Shown: in pieces, positions 52,075 through 61,586 of the stretch
Layout: every line of letters begins with the position of its first letter
Position numbering within the stretch: the first letter of the stretch is position 1
DNA from: JAZDFP01 sp043801445
Lineage (GTDB): Bacteria; Planctomycetota; MHYJ01; JACQXL01
Direction of reading: 5' to 3'
Assembly: GCA_043801445.1 (NCBI GenBank)
Contig: JAZDMB010000016.1
Location: 1 to 64,000, forward strand
DNA length: 64,000 bases
Program-made: the position numbers and the translations under genes
The notes under the pieces: generated by a model
Seen by the model: only the letters and a program-made list of their open reading frames with translations
Database searches by the model: none
What the model was told of the DNA's origin: nothing

Positions 52075-52360
52075 TAGCCACAAAGACACAAAGGCACAAA
52101 GAATTCTTAGTGTCTTGGTGCCTTCGTGGCAGAAGTTACGAAGTTTTCTTGCATTCTTATTAATGAGCATTATTATAATAATAAATATAAAAATTACAAT
52201 AATAAAATAAGAAATGTAAGATAGCGGATAAAACAGAAGGATTAACCACAGATTTCACCAAGTAGGCAGGCAGATTGACACAGATAATTCTTTGTGTCCT
52301 TTGTGCCTTTGTGGTAAATATTAATTTCGGATTAATCCGCTAAATCAGTTTACTCTGAAA
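52075..52360. repeat. two dispersed CACAAAG / CACAGAT repeat hairpins
   Basis: 52079-52140 pairs CCACAAAGACACAAAGGCAC with a GTGCCTTCGTGG-type end. 52243-52320 pairs ACCACAGATTTCACC with CTTTGTGGT. TAGGCAGGCAG inside the second resembles the GC-rich palindromes. No gene other than the 50-aa one is seen. Confidence 0.7.
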
Positions 52361-52378
52361 TCCAAAAGGAAGACTACT

Positions 52379-54178
52379 ATGTTTTTACCGACCACAAGGG
52401 ACGAAATAAAGAAATTGGGCTGGGATAAGCCGGATATCATCCTCATTACCGGAGATGCTTATTTGGATAGTTCCTATGTCGGAGTGGCGGTTATCGGCAA
52501 GGTTCTTTCTAATGCGGGTTACAAAGTCGCAATAATCGGACAGCCTGATATTTACAGCGAGAAAGATATTACCCGGCTGGGCGAGCCTGAATTGTTCTGG
52601 GGTGTAACTGCCGGCGCGGTGGATTCAATGGTGGCAAATTATACCGCATCAAAGAAAAGGAAAAAACATGATGATTTCACGCCGACCGGCGAAAACAATA
52701 AAAGACCCGATAGAGCTTCAATAGTTTATTCAAACCTCATCAGAAAATATTTCAAGAATACCAAACCTATTATCCTGGGAGGCATCGAGGCAAGCCTCAG
52801 AAGAATCGCTCATTACGATTATTGGGATGATGATATCAGGCGTTCCGTATTATTCGATGCAAAAGCCGATGCGCTGGTTTACGGGATGGGTGAAAAGGCT
52901 ATCGTTGAATTAGCCGGAAGATTAAAACAAGGATTGGATTTCAGTAACGTAAGAGGTATTTGTTATATTTCAAATGAGCCGACCCGCCCGGTCGGGCAGG
53001 AAGACGGATTTGTTATCCTGCCGTCTTATGACGAGGTAAAGAATGATAAGTTGAAATTTATAGAGATGTTTCATACATTTTACGCTAATAATGACCCGAT
53101 TACGGCAAAAGGTCTGTGCCAAAAACAGGATACCAGATACCTGGTCCAAAATCCGCCTTCAGAGCATTTAACCACTGCAGAGATTGATGATATTTATGAT
53201 ATTGATTACGAGAGAGACGTTCATCCTTATTACAAAAAACAGGGCGAGGTAAGGGCGCTGGATACAATAAGATTTGCGATTACAAGCCATAGAGGATGTT
53301 ATGGCGAGTGCAATTTTTGTTCATTAACCGTGCATCAGGGAACAACCGTAATATCAAGAAGCGAGGAATCAATAATAAAAGAAGCGGAAAAAATTACCGG
53401 GTTGAAGGGATTCACAGGCTATATTTCTGACGTGGGCGGTCCGACCGCAAATACGTTCGGCATAGAATGCGAGAAGAAGCTGAAAAAAGGAATCTGTAAA
53501 GACAAAAGATGTTTGCATCCGGTGCATTGCAAGACAATGAAAATAAATCATAAGAAACAAATCGAGCTTCTGAGAAACTTAAGAAAACTGAAAGGCATAA
53601 AAAAGGTATTCATCGGGTCAGGCATCCGCTATGATATGGTTTTAGAAGACAAGAAATACGGGTTGGAATATATGAAAGAAATAATAAATCATCATGTTTC
53701 GGGACAGCTTAAAATCGCCCCCGAACATACCGAATATGAAGTGCTGAGAAAAATGGGAAAGACTCGGAATGAATATCTGCAAATATTTAAGGATGAGTTT
53801 TACCGTCTGACTCAAGAAGCCGGCAAAAAACAGTTTTTGACGTATTACTTCATCGCCGCCCATCCGGACTGTTCGTATAAAGATATGGAGAAATTAAAAT
53901 GGTTTATCAAGAAAGAACTGATGATTAATCCCGAACAAGTGCAGATATTCACGCCGACTCCTTCCACGTATTCCACTTTAATGTATTATACCGAAATGGA
54001 CCCCTTCACCCCGTTAGAAAAGTCCTCGGTATCTAAAAAAGAATATGATTGTAATCGTTATCAATCGCGGCAATCTTTTCTAACGGGGTTCACATACGAA
54101 AAGATATTTGTAGAAAAAGATATAAAGGGTAAGGAACTTCAGAAGTCGCTGATAGTGTCAAGCCGAACCACAGATTAA
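52379..54178 (+). CDS. YgiQ-family radical SAM protein
   Basis: At 599 aa it is typical of UPF0313/YgiQ. The cluster motif is CYGECNFC (CX3CX2C) after AITSHRG. N-terminal blocks DIILITGDAYLDSSYVGVAV and IILGGIEASLRRIAHYDYW are family hallmarks, as is KIAPEHTE near the end. Its substrate is not known. An 18-bp CCCGCCCGGTCGGGCAGG palindrome is in frame at 52983-53000 (coding TRPVGQ). AAAGGAAG precedes the ATG. Confidence 0.9.
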   Translation: MFLPTTRDEIKKLGWDKPDIILITGDAYLDSSYVGVAVIGKVLSNAGYKVAIIGQPDIYSEKDITRLGEPELFWGVTAGAVDSMVANYTASKKRKKHDDFTPTGENNKRPDRASIVYSNLIRKYFKNTKPIILGGIEASLRRIAHYDYWDDDIRRSVLFDAKADALVYGMGEKAIVELAGRLKQGLDFSNVRGICYISNEPTRPVGQEDGFVILPSYDEVKNDKLKFIEMFHTFYANNDPITAKGLCQKQDTRYLVQNPPSEHLTTAEIDDIYDIDYERDVHPYYKKQGEVRALDTIRFAITSHRGCYGECNFCSLTVHQGTTVISRSEESIIKEAEKITGLKGFTGYISDVGGPTANTFGIECEKKLKKGICKDKRCLHPVHCKTMKINHKKQIELLRNLRKLKGIKKVFIGSGIRYDMVLEDKKYGLEYMKEIINHHVSGQLKIAPEHTEYEVLRKMGKTRNEYLQIFKDEFYRLTQEAGKKQFLTYYFIAAHPDCSYKDMEKLKWFIKKELMINPEQVQIFTPTPSTYSTLMYYTEMDPFTPLEKSSVSKKEYDCNRYQSRQSFLTGFTYEKIFVEKDIKGKELQKSLIVSSRTTD

Positions 54179-54406
54179 CAGGATTTTTACCGAAAGAAAA
54201 CTCCGTAACCGCAGATTATCGCAGATTTTTATCTATAATTTTAATCAGTTTAATCCGCTAAATCAGTTTAATAAATTTATTTGCCACAGAGACACAGAGT
54301 TAAATCCGTGTCCATCAGTATTTACCCAGCCCTTGTACACAAGAACTGGGTTTATCTGTGGTTGCATAAATTTTATGTGTTACCAAAATAATCATTGCTA
54401 TTTTTG
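54179..54406. repeat. repeat-filled gap before rpsO
   Basis: Consists of CACAGATTAACAGGATT, CCGCAGATTATCGCAGA, TTTAATCCGCTAAATCAG, CCACAGAGACACAGAG and an ACCCAG..CTGGGT palindrome (54324-54351). No gene is seen. Confidence 0.7.
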
Positions 54407-54435
54407 TTGACCCAGTTGGAAATGTTTAATATAAA
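54407..54435 (+). promoter_or_regulatory. promoter of rpsO-pnp
   Basis: TTGACC (54407-54412) and TATAAA (54430-54435) with a 17-nt spacer, about 90 nt before the rpsO ATG. Confidence 0.65.
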
Positions 54436-54526
54436 GTGAAAATAAGGAAATTATGAGTACACAGGTTATCTGGATAAAATTAAATTAGTGTTTATCTGGT
54501 TTATCTGTGGTAAAAGGAGAAAAATT

Positions 54527-54796
54527 ATGGTAATGACATTAGAAACCAAAACAGACATTATAAAAAAACATCGGGTTAATAAGAAGGATACGGGTTCGCC
54601 GGAAGTTCAAATTGCTATTTTAACGGAGAGAATAAACGGTTTTTCAACCCATTCCCAGCAACATCCCAAAGACCATAGTTCCCGCAGGGGTCTTTTGATG
54701 ATGATTGGACAGCGTTCCAGACTTCTTAAATATCTTGCAAAATACCAACCGGCCCGGTATCAAAAAATAATTAAAGAATTAAATATCAGAAAATAG
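54527..54796 (+). CDS. rpsO: 30S ribosomal protein S15
   Basis: The start at ATG 54527 (AAAAGGAG upstream) gives 89 aa, exactly the usual length. The frame's earlier start lies in repeat DNA. The 16S-binding HxHxxDHSSRRGL region appears as HPKDHSSRRGLLMMIGQR. It precedes pnp, an arrangement common in many bacteria, where S15 and PNPase expression are linked. Confidence 0.95.
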   Translation: MVMTLETKTDIIKKHRVNKKDTGSPEVQIAILTERINGFSTHSQQHPKDHSSRRGLLMMIGQRSRLLKYLAKYQPARYQKIIKELNIRK

Positions 54797-54877
54797 TAAA
54801 AGAATAGAGCGAAGAGCATATTACTCTATGCTTCACGCCCTATACTCTACGCATTGTAAAGGATTGAATATAGATAT

Positions 54878-56989
54878 ATGAGTTATAAAGTAGAAGCGGA
54901 AATTAATAGTCGTAAATTTACAATAGAAACCGGTTATCTGGCTCAGTTGGCTCATGGAGCAGCGGTTGTTTCATACGGTGATGCCGTGGTTTTGGTCACA
55001 GTGGTGCATGGCGAAAAAAGAGAATCTGATTATAAAGATGACATGCTGCCTTTGACGGTAGATTATCGCGAGAAAATATCAGCCGCCGGTAGAATACCGG
55101 GAGGTTTTTTCAAGAGAGAAGGCCGTCCGACTACCAAAGAAATTCTGACCATGCGATTGATAGACCGCCCCTTGAGGCCTCTTTTCCCGTCTTCATTCCG
55201 TAATGAGCTTCAGATTATGGCTTCGGTGTTATCAGCGGATGATAAATATGACCCGGATATTCTTGCCATTAATGGCGCCTCAGCTGCATTAACCATTTCA
55301 GAGATACCTTTTAATGGACCTATTGCCGCGGTTCGTATCGGTAAAATAGGGAGCAGCTTCATTATTAACCCTTCTTATGAGGAATCATCTAAAGGCGAAT
55401 TGGAATTGGTGGTAGCCGGCAGCGCGGATGCCGTGATAATGGTTGAAGGGTCGGCTAAAGAATCATCCGAAGAAACTATCGTTTCTGCCATATCTTTTGC
55501 CCATCAGGAAATAAAAAAAATAGTCGTATTGCAAAAACAGCTTCAGGCTAAAGTTGCTCCTAAAAAAATAGCGGTTGTACCCGAAGAAATTGATGCCGCA
55601 CTTTATGCTGAAATCAAAACTCTGGTATATAAATCCATGAGAGATAAGATTCAAGTTAAAGCGAAAAAGGAGCGAATAGAGGCTTTAGATAAAATAAAAG
55701 AACCGGTTCTCAATAAATACATTGATAAGATTGAGGATAAAGACGCTAAAAATGTTTTAGCAAAACAGCTGGAGAAAATTTTTAGCGCGTTAGAAAAAGA
55801 GGTGCTAAGAGAACTTGTTTTGGATAATAAACGCATTGATGGCCGCGGTTTGAAAGATATCAGACAGATTTCAGGTACGGTCGGGTTATTACCCAGAACG
55901 CATGGTTCGGCTTTATTTATGCGCGGTGAAACCCAGGCGCTTGTTGTAACAACGCTCGGTTCGTCAATGGATGAACAGATTATAGACGGATTAGCGGAAG
56001 AATATTCCAAAAGATTCATATTACATTATAATTTCCCGCCTTTTTCAGTTGGCGAGATAAAACCTCTGCGCGGTCCGGGTCGTCGTGAAATCGGCCATGG
56101 TAATTTAGCCGAATGCAGTTTGGAATCAATGCTTCCCGACGAAGCTGATTTTCCTTACACCATCAGAATCGTTTCCGATATTCTTCAATCTAACGGCTCT
56201 TCTTCGATGGCAACGGTTTGCGGTGGGACACTCGCATTGATGGATGCGGGAGTTCCTGTTAAAAAACCGGTAGCCGGAATTGCCATGGGACTTGTTAAGG
56301 AAAAAAATGAGGTTAGAATTCTTTCTGATATTCTTGGTTCAGAGGACCATTTGGGCGATATGGATTTCAAAGTCGCTGGTACCGCTGACGGGATTACGGC
56401 TGTTCAAATGGATATAAAAATAAGCGGTATTTCTTCGGAAATAATCGGTCAGGCTTTGCAACAAGCCCGCGAAGGAAGAATTTTTATACTTGGTGAAATG
56501 AAAAAGATACTTGCGTCACCCCGTGAAAAGATTTCTTCGTATGCGCCTCGATTTGCTAAATTGAAAATCAGGTCGGACAAAATCGGCGCGTTAATCGGAC
56601 CATCAGGCAAAAATATCAAAAGAATACAGGCAGATACCGGCGCCACGATTGAAATCGAAGAAGATGGAACGGTCTTAATTTATGCATCCGATGAAACTTC
56701 GACAAATAAGGCTAAACAACTGGTTGAAGACAGCACTGCTTCGCCAGAGGTCGGTAAAACATATAATGCCAGAGTAGTTTCCGTCCGTGAATTCGGCGCT
56801 TTTGCCGAGATATTACCTGGACAGGAAGGTCTTATTCATATTTCAGAATTATCCGATGTTTTTGTAAAAGATGTCAATGATGCTGTCAAGGTGGGCGATA
56901 CCTTCCCTGTCAAAGTCCTTGCCATAGATGACCAGGGTAAGGTCAGATTAAGCCGTAAAGCGCTTTTAATCGGCAACAAAAACACATAG
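54878..56989 (+). CDS. pnp: polynucleotide phosphorylase
   Basis: A 3'-5' phosphorolytic exoribonuclease, 703 aa. Two RNase PH domains (about 1-210 and 300-520) flank a helical linker; the second carries GRREIGHGNLAE and SDILGSEDHLGDMDFKVAGT with the active-site Asp residues. KH follows (KIGALIGPSGKNIKRIQADT), then S1 (GKTYNARVVSVREFGAFAEI). Complete. It overlaps nothing and lies 81 nt after rpsO. Confidence 0.96.
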   Translation: MSYKVEAEINSRKFTIETGYLAQLAHGAAVVSYGDAVVLVTVVHGEKRESDYKDDMLPLTVDYREKISAAGRIPGGFFKREGRPTTKEILTMRLIDRPLRPLFPSSFRNELQIMASVLSADDKYDPDILAINGASAALTISEIPFNGPIAAVRIGKIGSSFIINPSYEESSKGELELVVAGSADAVIMVEGSAKESSEETIVSAISFAHQEIKKIVVLQKQLQAKVAPKKIAVVPEEIDAALYAEIKTLVYKSMRDKIQVKAKKERIEALDKIKEPVLNKYIDKIEDKDAKNVLAKQLEKIFSALEKEVLRELVLDNKRIDGRGLKDIRQISGTVGLLPRTHGSALFMRGETQALVVTTLGSSMDEQIIDGLAEEYSKRFILHYNFPPFSVGEIKPLRGPGRREIGHGNLAECSLESMLPDEADFPYTIRIVSDILQSNGSSSMATVCGGTLALMDAGVPVKKPVAGIAMGLVKEKNEVRILSDILGSEDHLGDMDFKVAGTADGITAVQMDIKISGISSEIIGQALQQAREGRIFILGEMKKILASPREKISSYAPRFAKLKIRSDKIGALIGPSGKNIKRIQADTGATIEIEEDGTVLIYASDETSTNKAKQLVEDSTASPEVGKTYNARVVSVREFGAFAEILPGQEGLIHISELSDVFVKDVNDAVKVGDTFPVKVLAIDDQGKVRLSRKALLIGNKNT

Positions 56990-57054
56990 ATAAAAAGGTA
57001 AGCTATAAAAGACAGAAACAATTTAATCGGTAAATAAAGCCGACTGTATTAATT

Positions 57055-57990
57055 ATGTCTCATAAGTTCATTAAAGATCTAAGCGCTTATGATACAGTTG
57101 ACCAGGTGTTTCAAGTCGTAAGCAAACAGCAAAGAATAAAACGAGATGGCTTACCTTATCTTAATCTGGAATTACGCGATAAAACAGGTAAAATCCAGGC
57201 TAAGATGTGGGATAATCTTCCCAAAACAGACTCGATAGTCGAACATGGTTTCGTCTGCGTTAAAGGTCAAATAGAATTATATAAAAGCGCTTTACAACTC
57301 GTCATCAGTTCGCTTGCTTCTGCTTCTCCGGAAGACATCAATCAGGAATTTTTCATTTCTAAAACCTCAAAAGACATAGAATTACTCTACGAGGAATTTA
57401 AAGGAATTCTTTCCGGAGTGAAAGACCCTTTTTTAGCAGAATTGATTCAACAATTTCTAACGGATAATGATTTCGTTCGAGAATTTAAGACAACAACAGC
57501 CGCCATAGAAAGGCATCATCCTTATAGCGGCGGATTACTTGAGCACACGGTTAATATTCTCAATATCGCGTCGCGTATTTCAGAATATTATAAAATAATT
57601 AATACTGATTTGCTTTTGACAGGAATATTCTTACACGATATCGGTAAAATAAAAGAATATGAAATAAAGATTACGCCGCAAATGACTGACGAGGGCAGAT
57701 TAATAGGGCATACTATTCTTGGTATTGTGATGTTAGAAGAGAAAATTCGCAATATAAAAGACTTTCCGTCTCTATATAAATCTTTGTTAGAGCATCTCAT
57801 AGGCAGTCACCATGGCCAATATGATTATGGGGCTCCTGTTTTACCTATGACTCCGGAAGCATTGCTATTGCATTATCTGGATAATCTGGATGCCCGAATG
57901 GGTGAATACCAACTGCTTTCAAAAGATTTGCCAAGCGGCGGATGGACTGAATGGTCAAAATCGTTAGATAGAAAATTTTATAAGGCGTAA
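57055..57990 (+). CDS. 3'-5' exoribonuclease YhaM-type (OB fold + HD domain)
   Basis: 311 aa. The N-terminal OB-fold (YLNLELRDKTGKIQAKMWDN) is a nucleic-acid-binding tRNA-anti type domain. The HD domain follows: HHPYSGGLLEHTVNIL, FLHDIGKIKEYE and HLIGSHHGQYDYG. This matches YhaM/CBF1-like RNA or DNA exonucleases. Directly after pnp, so it is likely part of an RNA-decay operon. Confidence 0.87.
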   Translation: MSHKFIKDLSAYDTVDQVFQVVSKQQRIKRDGLPYLNLELRDKTGKIQAKMWDNLPKTDSIVEHGFVCVKGQIELYKSALQLVISSLASASPEDINQEFFISKTSKDIELLYEEFKGILSGVKDPFLAELIQQFLTDNDFVREFKTTTAAIERHHPYSGGLLEHTVNILNIASRISEYYKIINTDLLLTGIFLHDIGKIKEYEIKITPQMTDEGRLIGHTILGIVMLEEKIRNIKDFPSLYKSLLEHLIGSHHGQYDYGAPVLPMTPEALLLHYLDNLDARMGEYQLLSKDLPSGGWTEWSKSLDRKFYKA

Positions 57991-58226
57991 CTGATAATTA
58001 AATCAAATTATATTATATTAACCGTTTTACAGGATTTCTATCGGCAACAAGGTGACATATACACACTACAGATAAAATAGGCCGCATGCTCAATAATACT
58101 TATTCCCAAGAGTCGATGTGTTATTGATTCTGCTCATTCCTTTATATCCCGATTGTTTGCCATAAAATCTTCCTCGTAAGAAGTTTATATTCTTCTGTAG
58201 AGGCAAATAAATTTTATATAAAATTA
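57991..58226. other. gap before tig
   Basis: No gene. A hairpin (CCTC/GAGG and AGAAG/CTTCT) lies at 58172-58203; it lacks a T-run. A CACTACAGATAAAATAG repeat fragment is near 58065. Confidence 0.45.
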
Positions 58227-58255
58227 TTGACGAGACTTTCGCGCGAAACTATAGA
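58227..58255 (+). promoter_or_regulatory. promoter of tig-clpP-clpX with 12-bp palindrome in the spacer
   Basis: TTGACG (58227-58232) and TATAGA (58250-58255), spacer 17 nt. The spacer holds the perfect palindrome TTTCGCGCGAAA (58237-58248), well placed for a repressor that blocks RNA polymerase. It does not match the CtsR or HrcA sites as I know them. Confidence 0.72.
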
Positions 58256-58321
58256 AGGGCTGGAGTTAATACCATAGCTTTAACTGTAATGTCTTAATAG
58301 GTAACATAGAGGAGAAAATGG

Positions 58322-59614
58322 ATGCAAACAGAAATAAAAGAAGTCGGGCCATGTAAGATACAGATAAAAATAGAAGTTCCCGCCGATAAAATCAAAGAAA
58401 AATTGGATGAGAAATACACCAGCTTTATTTCTTCCGCTGTTATTCCCGGATTCAGGAAAGGATTCGCGCCTCGTGAATTAGTGGAGCGTAAATTCGGTAA
58501 CGATATAAAGGAAGAATTTAAGAATGATATAATCGGCTCATCTTGCGCTGATGCTTTCAAGGATAATAATTTGAAGCCTATAAGTGAACCTGAAATCGAC
58601 TATGAAAAGATTATAATAGAGGCAGCAAAACCTTTATCCTTTAATGTTACAATTGAAGTAGAACCAACAATAAATCTAACCGATTATACATCTGTCCCGG
58701 TAAAAAAAATCATTCCTGCTGAAATAAATGATAAAGATATCGATACCGCCATTGAAAGCATACGAACCAAGCATGGGGAATGGCAAGTTTTAGAGAAGCA
58801 AGCAGCTAAAAACGGCGATATGCTTGTTTTTAACCAGGAAACCTTTATTGATGCTAAACGAATTCATCAAAACGAAAATACTAATTTTATTATCGGTTCA
58901 GGAATAAAGTTTTTCGGCAAAACATCAAATGCTATCGGCGATTCTTTAGTTGGCGTGAAAAATGGCGACCTAAAAGAAGTTGATCTTAAAGTTCCGGATG
59001 ATGTTGAAAAAACCGAATATCGGGGTAAAGAAGCAAAGGTAAAAATCACGGTTAAAGAAGTAAAACGGCTAAAAATTCCGGAACTGACTGAGGACTGGGC
59101 AAAATTAATAGGATTTGATTCCATCAGTCATATGAAAGAAGAGATAAAAAAACGACTCCAGAATCAAAAAGAAAAGGAAGTAGAATATAAAACGGAAGAG
59201 CAGATTCTCGATTCTATTCTCCAGAAAACTGATTTCCAACTGCCCGAAAGCTTAGTTAACGAGAATATAAATTATCTGTTACGCCGATGGACTCTTCCGA
59301 TGTTGATGGAAGGACGCACCGAAAAAGAAGTTTCCGGAGATGTTGAAAACATGAAAACTAAAGCAAAAGAGACGGCTGTAAAAGAACTTAAAATTCAATT
59401 TATTTGCGACCATATCGCAAAAAAGGAAAAGATATTTGTTACCGAAGATGAAATCAGTCAACGAATAAACGAATTAGCAGGTCACTATCATAAATGGCCC
59501 AATGAGATCAAGAAATATTATGAAGAAAATCATCAGTTGGGTCAATTACGTGCAGACATACGCGAAGAAAAAGTCAGAAAATTCTTAAGGGAAAAAGCTG
59601 TCATTAGCAATTAA
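58322..59614 (+). CDS. tig: trigger factor
   Basis: A ribosome-bound chaperone, 430 aa. The ribosome-docking signature appears as GFRKGFAPRELVE (family GFRKGKVP). The mid PPIase domain (about 145-235) is divergent: it lacks the usual GDFVxxDFxG and GGxA patterns, so prolyl isomerase activity is doubtful. The C-terminal chaperone arms are helical. GAGGAG lies upstream of ATG 58322. It starts the tig-clpP-clpX operon, a common order. Confidence 0.9.
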   Translation: MQTEIKEVGPCKIQIKIEVPADKIKEKLDEKYTSFISSAVIPGFRKGFAPRELVERKFGNDIKEEFKNDIIGSSCADAFKDNNLKPISEPEIDYEKIIIEAAKPLSFNVTIEVEPTINLTDYTSVPVKKIIPAEINDKDIDTAIESIRTKHGEWQVLEKQAAKNGDMLVFNQETFIDAKRIHQNENTNFIIGSGIKFFGKTSNAIGDSLVGVKNGDLKEVDLKVPDDVEKTEYRGKEAKVKITVKEVKRLKIPELTEDWAKLIGFDSISHMKEEIKKRLQNQKEKEVEYKTEEQILDSILQKTDFQLPESLVNENINYLLRRWTLPMLMEGRTEKEVSGDVENMKTKAKETAVKELKIQFICDHIAKKEKIFVTEDEISQRINELAGHYHKWPNEIKKYYEENHQLGQLRADIREEKVRKFLREKAVISN

Positions 59615-59636
59615 AATATAATACGAAGGAGAATCT

Positions 59637-60251
59637 ATGAGTTATCTTATACCTATCGTAATTGAAAAAACCGGCAAGGGTGAACGATCCTATGATATTT
59701 GGTCAAGGCTTCTAAAAGACCGTATTATTTTTATCGGCTCGCAAATTGATGATTATACGGCTAATTTAATTATAGCGCAAATTTTGTTCCTGCAGATGGA
59801 GAATAAAAATCAGGATATCAATCTGTATATTAATTCGCCGGGTGGTTCGGTAACAGCCGGGTTAGCTATTTATGATACAATGCAATTTGTCCAGTGTGAT
59901 GTCTCCACATACTGTATTGGCCAAGCTTCAAGTATGGGGGCGATCCTTTTAGCTGCCGGAACAAAGGGAAAACGCAATTGCTTGCCTCATGCCCGCATTA
60001 TGCTCCACCAGCCATGGGGTGGCACTCAAGGCGATGCAACGGATATTAAAATTCAAGCTGAAGAAATTATCAAACTAAAACATAAAATAAACCTTATTGT
60101 CACTAAACATACCGGACAACCTTTAGAAAAAGTAGAAAAAGATACGGACCGTGATTATTTTATGTCTGCCGCGGAAGCCAAAAATTATGGCATCGTGGAT
60201 GAAGTAATAGAATCGCTAAAGTTAAAAAACGAGTCACAAGTTAAAAGTTAA
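59637..60251 (+). CDS. clpP: ATP-dependent Clp protease proteolytic subunit
   Basis: 204 aa. The serine protease triad is Ser in GQASSMGA, His in ARIMLHQPWGG and Asp in the DRDYFMSAAEAKNYGIVDEV region. The N-terminal axial loop is short. It forms the tetradecameric chamber with ClpX, encoded 11 nt downstream. AAGGAG upstream of ATG. Confidence 0.96.
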   Translation: MSYLIPIVIEKTGKGERSYDIWSRLLKDRIIFIGSQIDDYTANLIIAQILFLQMENKNQDINLYINSPGGSVTAGLAIYDTMQFVQCDVSTYCIGQASSMGAILLAAGTKGKRNCLPHARIMLHQPWGGTQGDATDIKIQAEEIIKLKHKINLIVTKHTGQPLEKVEKDTDRDYFMSAAEAKNYGIVDEVIESLKLKNESQVKS

Positions 60252-60262
60252 TATAATCGTCA

Positions 60263-61543
60263 ATGAAGCGTTCTAAGAAAAATAATAAAGGGGAGCAAGT
60301 ATGCTCCTTTTGCGGCCTTCCATATACTACAGAGAATAGTTTAATAAAGGGACTTGCCGGAGCTACTATTTGTTCCGGCTGTGTTTCCATCTGTAGTCGG
60401 ATGCTTAAAAAGAACGACCGCTTAGGACATCGGGGACCTTTTCGCAAGGAACATCTCATAAAAAATTCACCTACCCCACCGGAAATCAAGAAGAAATTGG
60501 ATGAATATATCGTGGGGCAAGACCGGACTAAAAAAGTAGTTTCTGTCGCGGTTAATCATCATTATAAACGTATTCTCAACCCTATCCATAATGGCGATGT
60601 GGAATTAGAAAAAAGTAATATCCTTCTTATTGGTCCGACCGGTTGCGGTAAGACATTAATTGCCCGGACATTGGCTAAAATTCTGGATGTGCCATTTGCG
60701 ATAGGCGATGCAACTACCTTGACAGAAGCAGGCTATGTCGGCGAAGATGTGGAGAATCTTCTGTTAAGATTGATTCAAGCCGCCGATTATGACCTTACTC
60801 GGGCAGAAAGAGGAATTATTTATATTGATGAAATAGATAAAATTGCCCGGACACATAATAATCCATCTATTACCCGAGATGTTTCCGGTGAAGGTGTGCA
60901 GCAAGGATTGCTTAAAATATTAGAAGGCACTATTGCCAGCGTTCCGCCTCAGGGAGGCCGTAAACACCCTGAACAGGAATATATTCAAATTGACACTACT
61001 CATATTCTTTTTATTGCCGGAGGAACATTTGATGGAATAGAAAATTCTATCGGCAGGCGTATTGGACGGAAACAGATTGGGTTTGACGCAGAAACCAGAG
61101 ACTTGGATGAATTGGGGCTTGGAGAAATTTTGGAGCATAATGAACCTGAAGATTTAATGGAATTTGGAATGATTCCTGAATTTATCGGGCGTTTCCCGGT
61201 AACCTGTATCGTTAAACCTTTAGATTTGGTAGCAATGATAAAGATTCTGACAGAACCTAAAAATGCTTTAATCAGACAATATCAAGCATTTTTTAAAATG
61301 GAAAATGCAAATCTCGAATTCAGCCGAGAAGCATTAGAAGAAATAGGCAAAAAAGCGCTGGCAAAAAAAACCGGGGCAAGGGCTCTTCGCGCTATTCTTG
61401 AAGAACTCCTACTGGATACAATGTTTGAATTGCCAAGTTCGAAAAAACCCAGAACCTTTCGGATTACTGCAGAAATGTTCAAGGGAATTCAAACAATAAA
61501 ACCAATTTATTCCGAACATCAAAGTGTTTGTAAAACAGCTTGA
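60263..61543 (+). CDS. clpX: Clp protease ATP-binding subunit
   Basis: An AAA+ unfoldase, 426 aa. The zinc-binding domain is CSFCGLPY...ICSGCVSIC (residues 14-40). Walker A is GPTGCGKT, the pore loop GYVG, Walker B IIYIDEID, the RKH loop GGRKHPEQE and the ClpP-docking IGF loop (RKQIGFDAE). All functional elements are present. Confidence 0.97.
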   Translation: MKRSKKNNKGEQVCSFCGLPYTTENSLIKGLAGATICSGCVSICSRMLKKNDRLGHRGPFRKEHLIKNSPTPPEIKKKLDEYIVGQDRTKKVVSVAVNHHYKRILNPIHNGDVELEKSNILLIGPTGCGKTLIARTLAKILDVPFAIGDATTLTEAGYVGEDVENLLLRLIQAADYDLTRAERGIIYIDEIDKIARTHNNPSITRDVSGEGVQQGLLKILEGTIASVPPQGGRKHPEQEYIQIDTTHILFIAGGTFDGIENSIGRRIGRKQIGFDAETRDLDELGLGEILEHNEPEDLMEFGMIPEFIGRFPVTCIVKPLDLVAMIKILTEPKNALIRQYQAFFKMENANLEFSREALEEIGKKALAKKTGARALRAILEELLLDTMFELPSSKKPRTFRITAEMFKGIQTIKPIYSEHQSVCKTA

Positions 61544-61586
61544 TTCAGCACCAGTTCAAGTGTGAAGTTAAAGAAAAGTTAAAATT

